A stretch of DNA of 64,000 nucleotides from Paenirhizobium daejeonense (GCF_014280875.1 NZ_JACLAL010000010.1:7501-71500), one strand, 5' to 3'; numbered from the stretch's first letter, positions 25,896-34,769 are shown. A program made the numbers and translations. The notes: generated by a model not told the origin, from the sequence alone.

Positions 25896-26241
25896 TTTTC
25901 ACCTGCCTGGTTTGCGTCTCCGGAGAAGATCTGCAACTCCGGGAGAATGCCTCGCGATGGCCTATTCTCAACGCCGCCAACTCTTAACATCAGGTGTGGC
26001 GCCGCCTTCCTTATGGCACTTGCTTGCGAGCAAGGTTAATACTTGCAATAGCTTGTATTCAGGCTTGGTTAAGTGTGGAGTTGAGAGGATTTATCCGAAA
26101 TCGCCCTCGGCCGGAGACAGGTTTGCGGCCGAATGCGATGGAACCGGACACGGGCTTGGAAACAGGATCGACGCGGAAAACGCCTGGTGAGGCGAAAGTT
26201 CGCGTTACGGTCCTTCTGACGGGAGAACGGGTATCGGCATT
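25896..26241. promoter_or_regulatory. 346-bp divergent intergenic region of the glycan genes
   Basis: No gene is supported here; the short frames lack ribosome-binding sites and similarity. It must carry the promoters for the GT4 run (minus) and the Wzz/Wzc-like gene (plus). A 7-bp inverted repeat, TCGGCCG-N12-CGGCCGA, lies at 26107-26132 and is the best operator candidate. The left half is AT-richer around 26030-26075 (TTAATACTTGCAATAGCTTG), a plausible promoter zone. Confidence 0.45.
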
Positions 26242-28248
26242 TTGCAACAGACAGGGCTACTGAGACGTTGGCTACTCCTTGTAGCCTGCGCCGTCGTGTG
26301 CTGTGCTCTCCTGGCTGCAATCCATGTCTTCCGCCAACAGTCGAGCTTTGCCGCGACCACGGAACTGCTGGTAGACCCGGCCGATCTGGTAACGACGAGC
26401 ATGGATGGCGGGACCGGACGCGCTCGCCCCGACCCGTCAAGTCTCGACAGCCAGGTCTACGTGATGCAATCGCGCCGGGTTCTCGACGCCATCGTTACCG
26501 AACTCGACCTTGCAGGCGACCCGGCTTTCGCCCCTCAGCGAACCTCATTGGACCGGACGGCCCCCGCAGCGCAGAACGCCGTAGCTGAAAGCTTGCGATC
26601 ACGCCTGACCATTGCCCGGGCCGGAAAATCCAGCGTCTTTAAGATCACCGCCCGACATACGGATGGACCGCGCGCAGCACAGATCGCCGACACCGCGGCA
26701 AACGTCTATCTCCGGCAATTGAAAGACGCGCACGAGCAGGAGACGAAGCGCACCGCCAATGCCCTCACCGCAAAGGCGGACGAACTGCGTGAGAGCCTCC
26801 GCAAGGCCGATCTCGCCGTGGAGACGTTCAAGGCGGAAAACGGCCTTGTCAGTAGCGAGCAGGTGGGACAACTGGCCGACCAGCAACTTTCGAGCCTCAA
26901 CCAGCAACTGCTCAATGCACGCAATGCCGAGGAACAACAGCGCACCATATACGAACAGGCGCGCAACCTGACGGTCGGTTCGCTGGAACAGGGAACCATT
27001 CCCGAGGTCCTTCAATCCGGCGCCATCGCGCGCTTGCGCGAACGTTTTGATGCCTTGCAGGAGAGATATTCGGAACTCGCCATCCATCTCGGCCCGGACC
27101 ATCCGCAGATGCGGGCCATCGACACGCAGATGACCAGAGCGAAGCAGACGATGCAGGCGGAAATCGATCGTCTCAGGCAATCGCTGCAATCCAGCTATCA
27201 GCGCGCGACCGCCAATACCCGCTCACTCTCCGGGCAGCTGGAGACCTTGACCAAAGCAAGCATTGAAAACGCTGCCGTCCGGAGCAGGCTGCGCCAGCTG
27301 GAGACCGAAGCTGAAGCCCCGCGCACGGCCTACAGGGAAGCAACAGACCGGGCGGAAGAATACAGCCGGCAGCAATCCCTTGTGACGCTCAATTCACGCA
27401 TCCTCACTGCCGCCGTTCCGGTTGAAAGGCAACCACCCGTCAGGACATGGCCTCTTCTGGGGGCCGTCCTGCTTGGCGGCCTCGCCATTGGCAGCGGCCT
27501 CACCTTCCTGACTGGCCTGCCTGTCTCCAGACGGTTGACAGAACAGACCCTTGTAAAACAGACAGGCTTCGCGATCCTTGGCCGTGTCTCTTCCGCGGCA
27601 CAGACAACGCCGAAATCCTCCGGCCTCGTCCGGTTCCTGCGGATTGGCCGGTCAACCCGCACGGCATTGCCCCGGGCCGCCAACGACGGCATTCGCAATG
27701 TGGCGGATCGGCTGCAGGCGGCAATGCCGACAGGACGCCGCGGAACGGTTCTGCTCATCGGCATCGGCGATCTCGACGAGCCGCGCGGGGTAGCCGCAGA
27801 CATAGTGCAGGCACTGATCGATACTGGCCGTGATATTCTCTACGCCCCCGGGGCATTGAAGCCGAAGGTGACACGCCTTGGCACAGCACCCCGACAGGGA
27901 GTAACGGGCCTTGCCGACGCGGCAACGGAAGGGTCAGCCCCGCTCGCTGATCTCCTGAAATACGAACATCTTCCCTCGGCGGCGAAAGTGACGGCTTTCG
28001 CCGGCATCGGTCGCACGTTCTCCCGCTATGACAGCATTTCTCACCCTTCGAACGCCGACATGGTGGTCATCAATGCCTGCGGAACACCGGCGGCGAAATG
28101 TCTTCCCCAACTCGTTCATGAAGCTGATACGATCGTCGTTCTGATGGAGATCGGCCGGACAAGCGGTTCCGATGTCGACGATCTCCTCGAAACATTGGGC
28201 TACAGCCGTGACATCGTACTCGGCATCGTTCTCGTGGAATCGACCTGA
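26242..28248 (+). CDS. Wzz/Wzc-like polysaccharide chain-length protein with degenerate ATPase domain
   Basis: A 668-residue polysaccharide co-polymerase. It starts at TTG 26242 because TGA at 26218 closes the frame and no ATG precedes TM1 (about residues 9-30). The periplasmic part has a Wzz domain and long coiled coils (about 170-370). TM2 is about residues 397-418. The cytoplasmic C-terminal half has the Wzc fold outline, but the Walker A position reads LLIGIGDLDEPRG without GKT/GKS, and there is no tyrosine-rich tail, so it is unlikely to be an active BY-kinase. Homologues such as ExoP set polymer length. It stands alone, divergent from the glycosyltransferase run. Confidence 0.82.
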   Translation: MQQTGLLRRWLLLVACAVVCCALLAAIHVFRQQSSFAATTELLVDPADLVTTSMDGGTGRARPDPSSLDSQVYVMQSRRVLDAIVTELDLAGDPAFAPQRTSLDRTAPAAQNAVAESLRSRLTIARAGKSSVFKITARHTDGPRAAQIADTAANVYLRQLKDAHEQETKRTANALTAKADELRESLRKADLAVETFKAENGLVSSEQVGQLADQQLSSLNQQLLNARNAEEQQRTIYEQARNLTVGSLEQGTIPEVLQSGAIARLRERFDALQERYSELAIHLGPDHPQMRAIDTQMTRAKQTMQAEIDRLRQSLQSSYQRATANTRSLSGQLETLTKASIENAAVRSRLRQLETEAEAPRTAYREATDRAEEYSRQQSLVTLNSRILTAAVPVERQPPVRTWPLLGAVLLGGLAIGSGLTFLTGLPVSRRLTEQTLVKQTGFAILGRVSSAAQTTPKSSGLVRFLRIGRSTRTALPRAANDGIRNVADRLQAAMPTGRRGTVLLIGIGDLDEPRGVAADIVQALIDTGRDILYAPGALKPKVTRLGTAPRQGVTGLADAATEGSAPLADLLKYEHLPSAAKVTAFAGIGRTFSRYDSISHPSNADMVVINACGTPAAKCLPQLVHEADTIVVLMEIGRTSGSDVDDLLETLGYSRDIVLGIVLVEST

Positions 28249-28345
28249 AAAGGCATCCAGCCGGCATCGCCCTTGCAAGCTTTCACGTGCTCATGTTTTC
28301 TGATCCCACGGCAATTGGCATCGAAAGTCCGGGACGCGAAGCAGC

Positions 28346-29305
28346 ATGCGGGAAACCGACAACAATGTACAGGATGTGGGCTTCATCCTGATCCCCGGCT
28401 TTGCCCTGATGTGCTACGCCTCCGCCGTCGAGCCGTTGCGGGCGGTCAACCTGCTTGCCGGGCGCGAACTCTATCGCGTCCACGTCTATTCGCCGTCGGG
28501 TGAACCTGTTCCCTCCTCTTCGGGCGCCGTCGTCCCCGCCGAACCGCTGGTGGCAGCGAAACGGGACCGTCTGCATTCGCTCTTCGTCATCGCCGGCGGC
28601 CATCCCTCCGGCTGGCAATGGCCGGCCGTTCACGCCAGCCTGCGCGCTTTCGAGCGCGATGGCGTGTCGATCGGCGGGATATCGGGCGGACCCTACTTGC
28701 TCGCCGCCGCCGGCCTCCTGACCGATCACCGCTTCACCATCCACTGGGAACATGCACCGGCTCTTATCGAGGACTTTCCGGGATTGAAGCCAGAGCAGGC
28801 GCGCTACATCTTCGACCGCAATCTCCTGACCTGCGGCGGCGGTGTGGCGCCTCTCGACATGATGCATGCGCTGATATCCGCCCGCTTCGGCCCCGCCTTC
28901 GCCACCCGCGTCAGTGACTGGTACCTGCATACCCATGTCGCCTCATCCGCCGAACCTCAGCGGGCTTCACTCGCCGAACGCCACGGCCTGCATCATCCGG
29001 CCCTGCTTGCCGTACTTGAGAAAATGGAGGCGACCATCGAGCATCCGCTCGACCGGGATGCCATGGCCCGTTTTGCCGGTATCACGCCCCGTCACCTCGA
29101 CCGGCTGTTCGCCGAACACCTCGCCTCGACCTTCCTGCAGGAATATCGTCGCCTCAGGCTCGAACACGCCCGCAAGCTGCTGCAGCAGAGCGCCCTTTCC
29201 GTATCGGAAATCGCCTTCGCCTGCGGCTTTGCCAGCCCCGCACATTTCGCCCGCCGCTACCGGGAACTCTACGGCACCACGCCGAAAAAGGGCCGCAGCC
29301 TGTGA
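28346..29305 (+). CDS. glxA: GlxA-type AraC-family regulator with DJ-1/PfpI domain
   Basis: A 319-residue regulator. Residues 10-180 form a class I glutamine-amidotransferase-like (DJ-1/PfpI) domain; its nucleophile position reads IGGISGGPYLLAA, without Cys, so it is a sensor rather than an enzyme. Residues 215-315 hold two AraC helix-turn-helix motifs (DAMARFAGITPRHLDRLF and SVSEIAFACGFASPAHFARRY). It lies directly upstream of glxB-glxC-glxD-glnT in the same direction, the order I recall for Sinorhizobium meliloti. It probably activates that operon in response to a methylated amine or amino-acid signal, as related GbdR/CdhR regulators do. The inducer is not known from sequence. Confidence 0.85.
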   Translation: MRETDNNVQDVGFILIPGFALMCYASAVEPLRAVNLLAGRELYRVHVYSPSGEPVPSSSGAVVPAEPLVAAKRDRLHSLFVIAGGHPSGWQWPAVHASLRAFERDGVSIGGISGGPYLLAAAGLLTDHRFTIHWEHAPALIEDFPGLKPEQARYIFDRNLLTCGGGVAPLDMMHALISARFGPAFATRVSDWYLHTHVASSAEPQRASLAERHGLHHPALLAVLEKMEATIEHPLDRDAMARFAGITPRHLDRLFAEHLASTFLQEYRRLRLEHARKLLQQSALSVSEIAFACGFASPAHFARRYRELYGTTPKKGRSL

Positions 29306-29370
29306 ATTGATGGCGGAACCTTCGCCACATTCAACATAAATTTCACTACAGGAAATTAAATTTCTCTTGG

Positions 29371-29399
29371 GTTGATTTGCCGTTTTTCCTTTGCTAGCC
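29371..29399 (+). promoter_or_regulatory. Candidate promoter of glxB operon
   Basis: GTTGAT (29371-29376), 17-bp spacer, CTAGCC (29394-29399), compared with the rhizobial consensus CTTGAC-N17-CTATAT. The predicted start site, about 29405, falls inside the dyad annotated next. Confidence 0.4.
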
Positions 29400-29420
29400 A
29401 TTGTGCAGTTGCACACTGGC
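29397..29420. promoter_or_regulatory. 24-bp dyad between promoter and ribosome-binding site of glxB
   Basis: GCCA-T-TGTGCA-gt-TGCACA-C-TGGC has two-fold symmetry with one mismatch per arm. It ends exactly where the AAGGAG of glxB begins (29421-29426). It could be an operator over the transcription start, or an RNA hairpin abutting the ribosome-binding site. Confidence 0.5.
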
Positions 29421-29433
29421 AAGGAGAAGAGCG

Positions 29434-30339
29434 ATGTGCGGAATCGTCGGCCTGTTTCTCAAGGACAAGAGCCTTGAACCCCAACTTGGCGCCCTGCTCT
29501 CGGACATGTTGATCACCATGACCGACCGCGGACCGGATTCGGCCGGCATCGCGATCTATGGCGGCGCGCCCGCGGGCAAGGCCAAGATCACGGTACAATC
29601 CGCAGAGCCGGAACAGGAATTCTCAGGTCTGGAAGCGGATCTCGCCAAGGCGGGAATTCCGGCAAGCGTGACGCTGAAGAGCACCCATGCCGTCATCGAG
29701 ATCGATGAAGGCAAGCTTGGCGAGATCCGCGCCGTGCTTGCCGAAATCCGTCCCGACATCCGGATCATGGGGTCGGGCGAAAGCGTCGAGATCTACAAGG
29801 AAACGGGCCTGCCGAAAGATGTGGTATCCCGTTTCGACGTGCGCGCCATGGGCGGCACCCACGGCATCGGCCACACCCGCATGGCAACGGAAAGCGCGGT
29901 CACGACGCTCGGCGCGCACCCCTTCTCCACCGGCCCCGACCAGTGCCTCGTGCACAACGGTTCGCTTTCGAACCACAACAACCTGCGCCGCGAACTGAAG
30001 CGGGAAGGCATGAGCTTCGAGACCGACAATGACTCCGAGGTTGCAGCCGCCTATCTCACCGCGGAAATGGCCAAGGGCAAGGATCTCGGCAAGGCACTCG
30101 AAAGCGCCCTCGACGATCTCGACGGCTTCTTCACCTTCGTCGTCGGCACGAAATCCGGCTTCGGCGTGCTGCGCGATCCCATTGCCTGCAAGCCTGCGGT
30201 AATGGCTGAGACCGACCAGTACGTCGCCTTCGGCTCCGAATATCGCGCACTCGTCGGACTGCCCGGCATCGAAAACGCCAGGATCTGGGAGCCGGAACCG
30301 GCGACCGTCTATTTCTGGGATCACGAGAAAGCCGCCTGA
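29434..30339 (+). CDS. glxB: Class II glutamine amidotransferase subunit (GlxB/MgsA)
   Basis: A 301-residue Ntn-type amidotransferase equivalent to the first domain of glutamate synthase. Start ATG 29434 gives MCGIVGLF, so Cys2 becomes the N-terminal nucleophile; an AAGGAG lies upstream. Other family residues are in TMTDRGPDSAGIA, GIGHTRMATES and VHNGSLSNH. It hydrolyses glutamine and passes ammonia to the partner subunits. With glxC and glxD it forms a glutamate-synthase-like enzyme split over three genes. The same architecture is N-methylglutamate synthase (MgsABC) of the methylamine pathway. Confidence 0.9.
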   Translation: MCGIVGLFLKDKSLEPQLGALLSDMLITMTDRGPDSAGIAIYGGAPAGKAKITVQSAEPEQEFSGLEADLAKAGIPASVTLKSTHAVIEIDEGKLGEIRAVLAEIRPDIRIMGSGESVEIYKETGLPKDVVSRFDVRAMGGTHGIGHTRMATESAVTTLGAHPFSTGPDQCLVHNGSLSNHNNLRRELKREGMSFETDNDSEVAAAYLTAEMAKGKDLGKALESALDDLDGFFTFVVGTKSGFGVLRDPIACKPAVMAETDQYVAFGSEYRALVGLPGIENARIWEPEPATVYFWDHEKAA

Positions 30340-30342
30340 ACC

Positions 30343-31029
30343 ATGCCAGTTTTTGACCTCTCCCAAACGCCGCTCCGCGAACTCAACAGCGCCCTTCACC
30401 AGATAGAGAAGGGTGCCAACGACATCGTCTTCGAAGTGGTGAACCCGCGCGGCAGCCACGCCGTCGCTGTCGGCATCGACAGCCCCGTCACCGTCGAAGT
30501 GAAGGGCTCCGTCGGTTACTACTGCGCCGGAATGAACGACGGCGGCACGGTCACCGTGCACGGTTCGGCCGGACCCGGCGTCGCCGAGAACATGATGTCC
30601 GGCACCGTCGTCATCGAGGGCGACGCCTCGCAATATGCCGGCGCGACAGGCCGCGGCGGGCTGCTCGTCATCAAGGGCAATGCCGCCTCGCGCTGCGGCA
30701 TCTCGATGAAGGGCATCGACATCGTCGTCCATGGCAACATCGGCCACATGTCCGCCTTCATGGGGCAATCAGGCCATTTGGTGGTGCTCGGCGATGCCGG
30801 CGAGGCCCTGGGCGACAGTCTTTACGAAGCGAAACTCTTTGTGCGCGGCACGGTGAAAAGCCTCGGCGCGGATTGCGTCGAAAAACAGATGAAGCCGAAG
30901 CATCTCGAAAAGCTCGCCGCTCTCCTGGAGAAGGCAGGCGTCAAGGACGTCAAGCCGGAAGAGTTCAAGCGCTACGGCTCCGCCCGCAAGCTCTACAATT
31001 TCAACATCGACAACGCCGACGCGTACTGA
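30343..31029 (+). CDS. glxC: Glutamate-synthase GXGXG-domain subunit (GlxC/MgsB)
   Basis: A 228-residue right-handed beta-helix of the type at the C terminus of the glutamate synthase large subunit. The repeated GXGXG pattern is visible as VKGSVGYYCAGMNDGG, VHGSAGPGVAENMMSG and VEGDASQYAG-like turns through about residue 170. It has no catalytic residues of its own and serves as the structural link between amidotransferase and synthase parts. It starts 3 bp after the glxB stop and precedes glxD by 14 bp, so all three are one transcript. Confidence 0.9.
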   Translation: MPVFDLSQTPLRELNSALHQIEKGANDIVFEVVNPRGSHAVAVGIDSPVTVEVKGSVGYYCAGMNDGGTVTVHGSAGPGVAENMMSGTVVIEGDASQYAGATGRGGLLVIKGNAASRCGISMKGIDIVVHGNIGHMSAFMGQSGHLVVLGDAGEALGDSLYEAKLFVRGTVKSLGADCVEKQMKPKHLEKLAALLEKAGVKDVKPEEFKRYGSARKLYNFNIDNADAY

Positions 31030-31043
31030 GGCGAGGAACAGCC

Positions 31044-32372
31044 ATGAGCTATCAGAATCCCTACACCCCGCCGCGCAAGTCAGCCACCTTTGACGACTAT
31101 ACGCTTGCCGAAATCCGCCGCGCCGCGGCCACCGGCATCTATGACATTCGCGGCGGCGGCACCAAGCGCAAGGTGCCCCACTTCGACGATCTCCTGTTCC
31201 TCGGGGCATCGATCTCCCGCTACCCGCTCGAAGGCTACCGCGAGAAATGCGACACCTCGGTCGTTCTCGGCACCCGCTTTGCCAGGAAGCCGATCGAGCT
31301 GAAAATCCCGATCACCATTGCCGGCATGAGCTTCGGCGCCCTTTCCGGCAATGCCAAGGAAGCGCTGGGACGCGGCGCGACGCTCGCCGGGACCTCCACC
31401 ACGACGGGCGACGGCGGCATGACCGACGAGGAGCGAGGCCACTCGGAAAAGCTCGTCTATCAGTACCTGCCCTCCCGTTACGGCATGAACCCGAAGGACC
31501 TGCGCCGCGCCGATGCGATCGAGGTCGTTGTCGGACAGGGCGCCAAGCCCGGCGGCGGCGGCATGCTGCTTGGCCAGAAGATTTCCGACCGCGTCGCCGA
31601 AATGCGCACGCTGCCCAAGGGCATCGACCAGCGCTCGGCCTGCCGTCATCCCGATTGGACCGGACCCGACGATCTGGAAATCAAGATCCTCGAACTGCGT
31701 GAAATCACCGACTGGGAAAAGCCCATCTATATCAAGGTCGGCGGCGCACGCCCCTATTACGACACTGCACTGGCCGTGAAAGCCGGGGCCGATGTCGTGG
31801 TTCTCGACGGCATGCAGGGCGGCACGGCGGCAACGCAGGACGTCTTCATCGAAAATGTCGGCATGCCGACGCTCGCCTGCATCCGCCCGGCCGTTCAGGC
31901 GCTTCAGGATCTCGGCATGCACCGCAAGGTCCAACTCGTCGTCTCCGGCGGCATCCGCTCGGGCGCCGATGTCGCCAAGGCGCTCGCACTCGGCGCCGAT
32001 GCGGTCTCCATCGGCACGGCGGCACTCGTCGCCATCGGCGACAACGATCCCCATTGGGAGGCTGAATACCAGAAGCTCGGCACAACGGCCGGCGCCTATG
32101 ACGACTGGCACGAGGGCAAGGACCCCGCCGGCATCACCACGCAGGACCCGGAACTCGCCAGGCGGCTCGATCCGGAGATCGCCGGCCGCAGGCTCGCCAA
32201 CTACCTCAAGGTCATGACGCTCGAGGCCCAGACCATCGCCCGCGCCTGCGGCAAGAACAAGCTTCATAACCTGGAGCCGGAAGACCTCTGCGCTCTCACG
32301 ATGGAAGCCGCCGCCATGGCGCAGGTGCCGCTTGCCGGCACCAGCTGGTACCCCGGCAAGGGAGGGTTCTGA
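31044..32372 (+). CDS. glxD: FMN-binding glutamate-synthase-like subunit (GlxD/MgsC)
   Basis: A 442-residue TIM-barrel synthase domain of glutamate-synthase type. The FMN and substrate region includes ITIAGMSFGALSGNAK, VGQGAKPGGGGMLLG, VVLDGMQGGTAATQ and VVSGGIRSGADVAKALALGADAV. The end has the Cys/His context of the iron-sulfur region (LACGKNKLHNLEPEDLCAL-like segment). The start is ATG 31044 with GCGAGGAACA upstream; an open extension back into glxC is not coding. In the methylamine pathway the complex makes N-methylglutamate from methylamine and glutamate; in other settings it would make glutamate. Confidence 0.9.
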   Translation: MSYQNPYTPPRKSATFDDYTLAEIRRAAATGIYDIRGGGTKRKVPHFDDLLFLGASISRYPLEGYREKCDTSVVLGTRFARKPIELKIPITIAGMSFGALSGNAKEALGRGATLAGTSTTTGDGGMTDEERGHSEKLVYQYLPSRYGMNPKDLRRADAIEVVVGQGAKPGGGGMLLGQKISDRVAEMRTLPKGIDQRSACRHPDWTGPDDLEIKILELREITDWEKPIYIKVGGARPYYDTALAVKAGADVVVLDGMQGGTAATQDVFIENVGMPTLACIRPAVQALQDLGMHRKVQLVVSGGIRSGADVAKALALGADAVSIGTAALVAIGDNDPHWEAEYQKLGTTAGAYDDWHEGKDPAGITTQDPELARRLDPEIAGRRLANYLKVMTLEAQTIARACGKNKLHNLEPEDLCALTMEAAAMAQVPLAGTSWYPGKGGF

Positions 32373-32435
32373 CCCTCCCGACAACTCAGCATACATCGCC
32401 AGAAGTGTCTTCATAAAATCCAAAAGGGGAACGAA

Positions 32436-33743
32436 GTGACACTGGATCTCGAAAGCTATGCCAAGGAGCATGGCGTCAAGTATTTCATGATCAGCTATAC
32501 CGATCTCTTCGGCGGACAACGGGCCAAGCTCGTTCCCGCCGCGGCGATCAAGGGCATGCAGGAGGAAGGGGCGGGCTTTGCCGGCTTTGCCACCTGGCTC
32601 GACATGACACCCGCCCATCCGGACCTTTTCGCCCTGCCGGACGCCTCTTCCGTCATCCAGCTGCCCTGGAAGAAGGAAGTCGCCTGGGTGGCGGCCGACT
32701 GCTACATGGAAGGAAAGCCGGTCGAGCAGGCCCCGCGCAACGTATTGAAACGGCTGATCGCGGAAGCGGCAGCCGAAGGCATGCGGGTGAAGACAGGCGT
32801 GGAAGCGGAATTTTTCCTGATTTCCGCCGACGGCTCGGAAATTTCCGACGGCGCCGATACCGCCGAGAAACCCTGCTACGACCAGCAGGCGCTGCTGCGG
32901 CGCTATGATGTGATTTCCGAGATCTGCGACTACATGCTGGAGCTGGGCTGGGGCCCCTACCAGAACGACCACGAGGATGCGAACGGCCAGTTCGAGATGA
33001 ACTGGGAATTCGACGACGCACTGAAGACCGCCGACAAGCACTCCTTTTTCAAGTTCATGGTGAAATCGGTTGCGGAGAAACACGGTCTGCGCGCCACCTT
33101 CATGCCGAAACCCTTCAAGGGCCTGACCGGCAACGGCTGCCATTGCCACATCTCGGTCTGGGATGCCCACGGCAAGGTCAACGTCTTTGCAGATGGCGAC
33201 GCGGACTTCGGCCTGTCGGCCAAGGGCAGGAATTTCCTCGGCGGCATCATGGCGCACGCCTCGGCAATCGCCGCCATCACCAACCCCACAGTCAACTCCT
33301 ACAAGCGCATCAACGCGCCGCGCACCCTCTCCGGCGCGACATGGTCGCCGAACACTGTCACCTGGACCGGCAACAACCGCACCCACATGGTGCGCGTGCC
33401 CGGCCCCGGCCGTTTCGAACTTCGACTGCCGGATGGCGCCGTGAACCCCTATCTCCTGCAAGCCGTCATCATCGCCTGCGGTATCAACGGCGTTCGCAGC
33501 AAGGCCGATCCCGGCCCGCACTATGACATCGACATGTATCAGGAAGGTCATTTGGTGAAGGACGCGCCGCGTCTTCCGCTCAATCTTCTCGATGCGCTGC
33601 GTGAATACGACGGGGATACGCTTTTGAAAGACGCAATGGGAACGGAGTTTTCCGCCGCCTATCTTAAGCTCAAGCATAATGAATGGAACGCCTACGCCGC
33701 CCATTTTACCGAGTGGGAACGCACCACCACACTCGATATCTAG
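32436..33743 (+). CDS. glnT: Type III glutamine synthetase / gamma-glutamylmethylamide synthetase
   Basis: A 435-residue member of the GSIII family first described as GlnT in Rhizobium meliloti, close to GmaS of methylamine users. Start GTG 32436 follows AGGGGA. The N-terminal beta-grasp (SYTDLFGGQRAKLVP) precedes the catalytic domain with metal-ligand Glu residues in VKTGVEAEFFL and NDHEDANGQFEMNW, the ATP/metal motif NGCHCHISVWD, and RVPGPGRFELRLPDG. It ligates ammonia or methylamine to glutamate with ATP. The glxABCD context and purU downstream favour methylamine, but sequence alone does not decide. Confidence 0.88.
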   Translation: MTLDLESYAKEHGVKYFMISYTDLFGGQRAKLVPAAAIKGMQEEGAGFAGFATWLDMTPAHPDLFALPDASSVIQLPWKKEVAWVAADCYMEGKPVEQAPRNVLKRLIAEAAAEGMRVKTGVEAEFFLISADGSEISDGADTAEKPCYDQQALLRRYDVISEICDYMLELGWGPYQNDHEDANGQFEMNWEFDDALKTADKHSFFKFMVKSVAEKHGLRATFMPKPFKGLTGNGCHCHISVWDAHGKVNVFADGDADFGLSAKGRNFLGGIMAHASAIAAITNPTVNSYKRINAPRTLSGATWSPNTVTWTGNNRTHMVRVPGPGRFELRLPDGAVNPYLLQAVIIACGINGVRSKADPGPHYDIDMYQEGHLVKDAPRLPLNLLDALREYDGDTLLKDAMGTEFSAAYLKLKHNEWNAYAAHFTEWERTTTLDI

Positions 33744-33790
33744 GGCAGCCGGAACATCCGTTCGGGCGACAATTCGCCATTCCCAATCAT

Positions 33791-33816
33791 GGCGTCGGAT
33801 CTATCCGACGCCTTTT
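33791..33816 (+). terminator. Rho-independent terminator after glnT
   Basis: GGCGTCGGA, loop TCTA, TCCGACGCC: a perfect 9-bp stem followed by TTTT, 48 bp beyond the glnT stop. It implies that purU is transcribed separately. Confidence 0.85.
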
Positions 33817-33869
33817 GATTAGAGTAGAGACAACCCGCGCGGTTTGCCGAGCGAGTAGAGGATGAGAAC

Positions 33870-34754
33870 ATGACGAGCTATGTACTGACGGTTTCCTGCA
33901 AGTCCACGAGAGGCATCGTCGCCGCCATTTCCGGCTATCTGGCCGGCGCGGGTTGCAACATCGTCGACAGCTCCCAGTTCGATGACCTCGGCACGGGCAA
34001 GTTCTTCATGCGCGTTAGCTTCATTTCCGAGGAAGGCGCAAAGCGCGACACGCTGGTGGAAGGCTTCGCCCCGATTGCCGAGAAGTTCGGCATGGACTGC
34101 GAATTCCACGACGCCGCACAGCGCATGAAGGTGCTGCTGATGGTATCGCGCTTCGGCCACTGCCTGAACGACCTTCTCTATCGTTGGAAGATCGGCGCGC
34201 TGCCGATCGACATCGTCGGCGTGGTGTCGAACCATTTCGATTACCAGAAGGTCGTGGTCAATCACGACATCCCCTTCTACCACATCAAGGTAACGAAGGA
34301 GAACAAACCGCAGGCGGAAGCGCAGCTTCTGGACCTCGTCGAGCAGACCGGCACGGAACTGATCGTGCTCGCCCGCTACATGCAGGTGCTGTCCGACAGC
34401 CTCTGCAAGAAGATGTCCGGCAAGATCATCAACATTCACCACTCCTTCCTGCCGAGCTTCAAGGGCGCAAACCCCTACAAGCAGGCCTTCGAACGTGGCG
34501 TGAAACTGATCGGCGCAACCGCCCACTACGTCACCGCGGACCTCGACGAAGGCCCGATCATCGAGCAGGACGTTGCCCGCATCACCCATGCCCAGTCCGC
34601 GGATGACTATGTTTCGATCGGTCGCGATGTGGAAAGTCAGGTTCTCGCCCGCGCTATCCACGCCCATATCCACCATCGCACCTTCATCAACGGCAACCGC
34701 ACCGTCGTCTTCCCGGCAAGCCCGGGTTCCTACGCTTCCGAGCGCATGGGCTGA
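33870..34754 (+). CDS. purU: Formyltetrahydrofolate deformylase
   Basis: PurU hydrolyses 10-formyl-THF to formate and THF. The 294-residue protein has an N-terminal ACT domain (about 1-80, YVLTVSCKSTRGIVAAISGYL) and a formyltransferase-like catalytic domain. Active-site residues are in INIHHSFLPSFKG and ADLDEGPIIEQD (Asp base). It is preceded by the glnT terminator and followed by a hairpin at 34770-34792. Rhizobia often carry extra purU copies linked to sarcosine or methylamine oxidation, where one-carbon units are drained as formate. Confidence 0.93.
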   Translation: MTSYVLTVSCKSTRGIVAAISGYLAGAGCNIVDSSQFDDLGTGKFFMRVSFISEEGAKRDTLVEGFAPIAEKFGMDCEFHDAAQRMKVLLMVSRFGHCLNDLLYRWKIGALPIDIVGVVSNHFDYQKVVVNHDIPFYHIKVTKENKPQAEAQLLDLVEQTGTELIVLARYMQVLSDSLCKKMSGKIINIHHSFLPSFKGANPYKQAFERGVKLIGATAHYVTADLDEGPIIEQDVARITHAQSADDYVSIGRDVESQVLARAIHAHIHHRTFINGNRTVVFPASPGSYASERMG

Positions 34755-34769
34755 CAGCAGCTCGACACG

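Noticed and set aside
30873..31043. Upstream extension of glxD into glxC
   Set aside because: It overlaps the conserved glxC end; ATG 31044 has a ribosome-binding site and a family-typical N terminus.
31080..33704. 874-codon open frame on the minus strand, antisense to glxD and glnT
   Set aside because: Both plus-strand genes are clear family members. The antisense frame has no family motif and is a codon-bias shadow in high-GC DNA.
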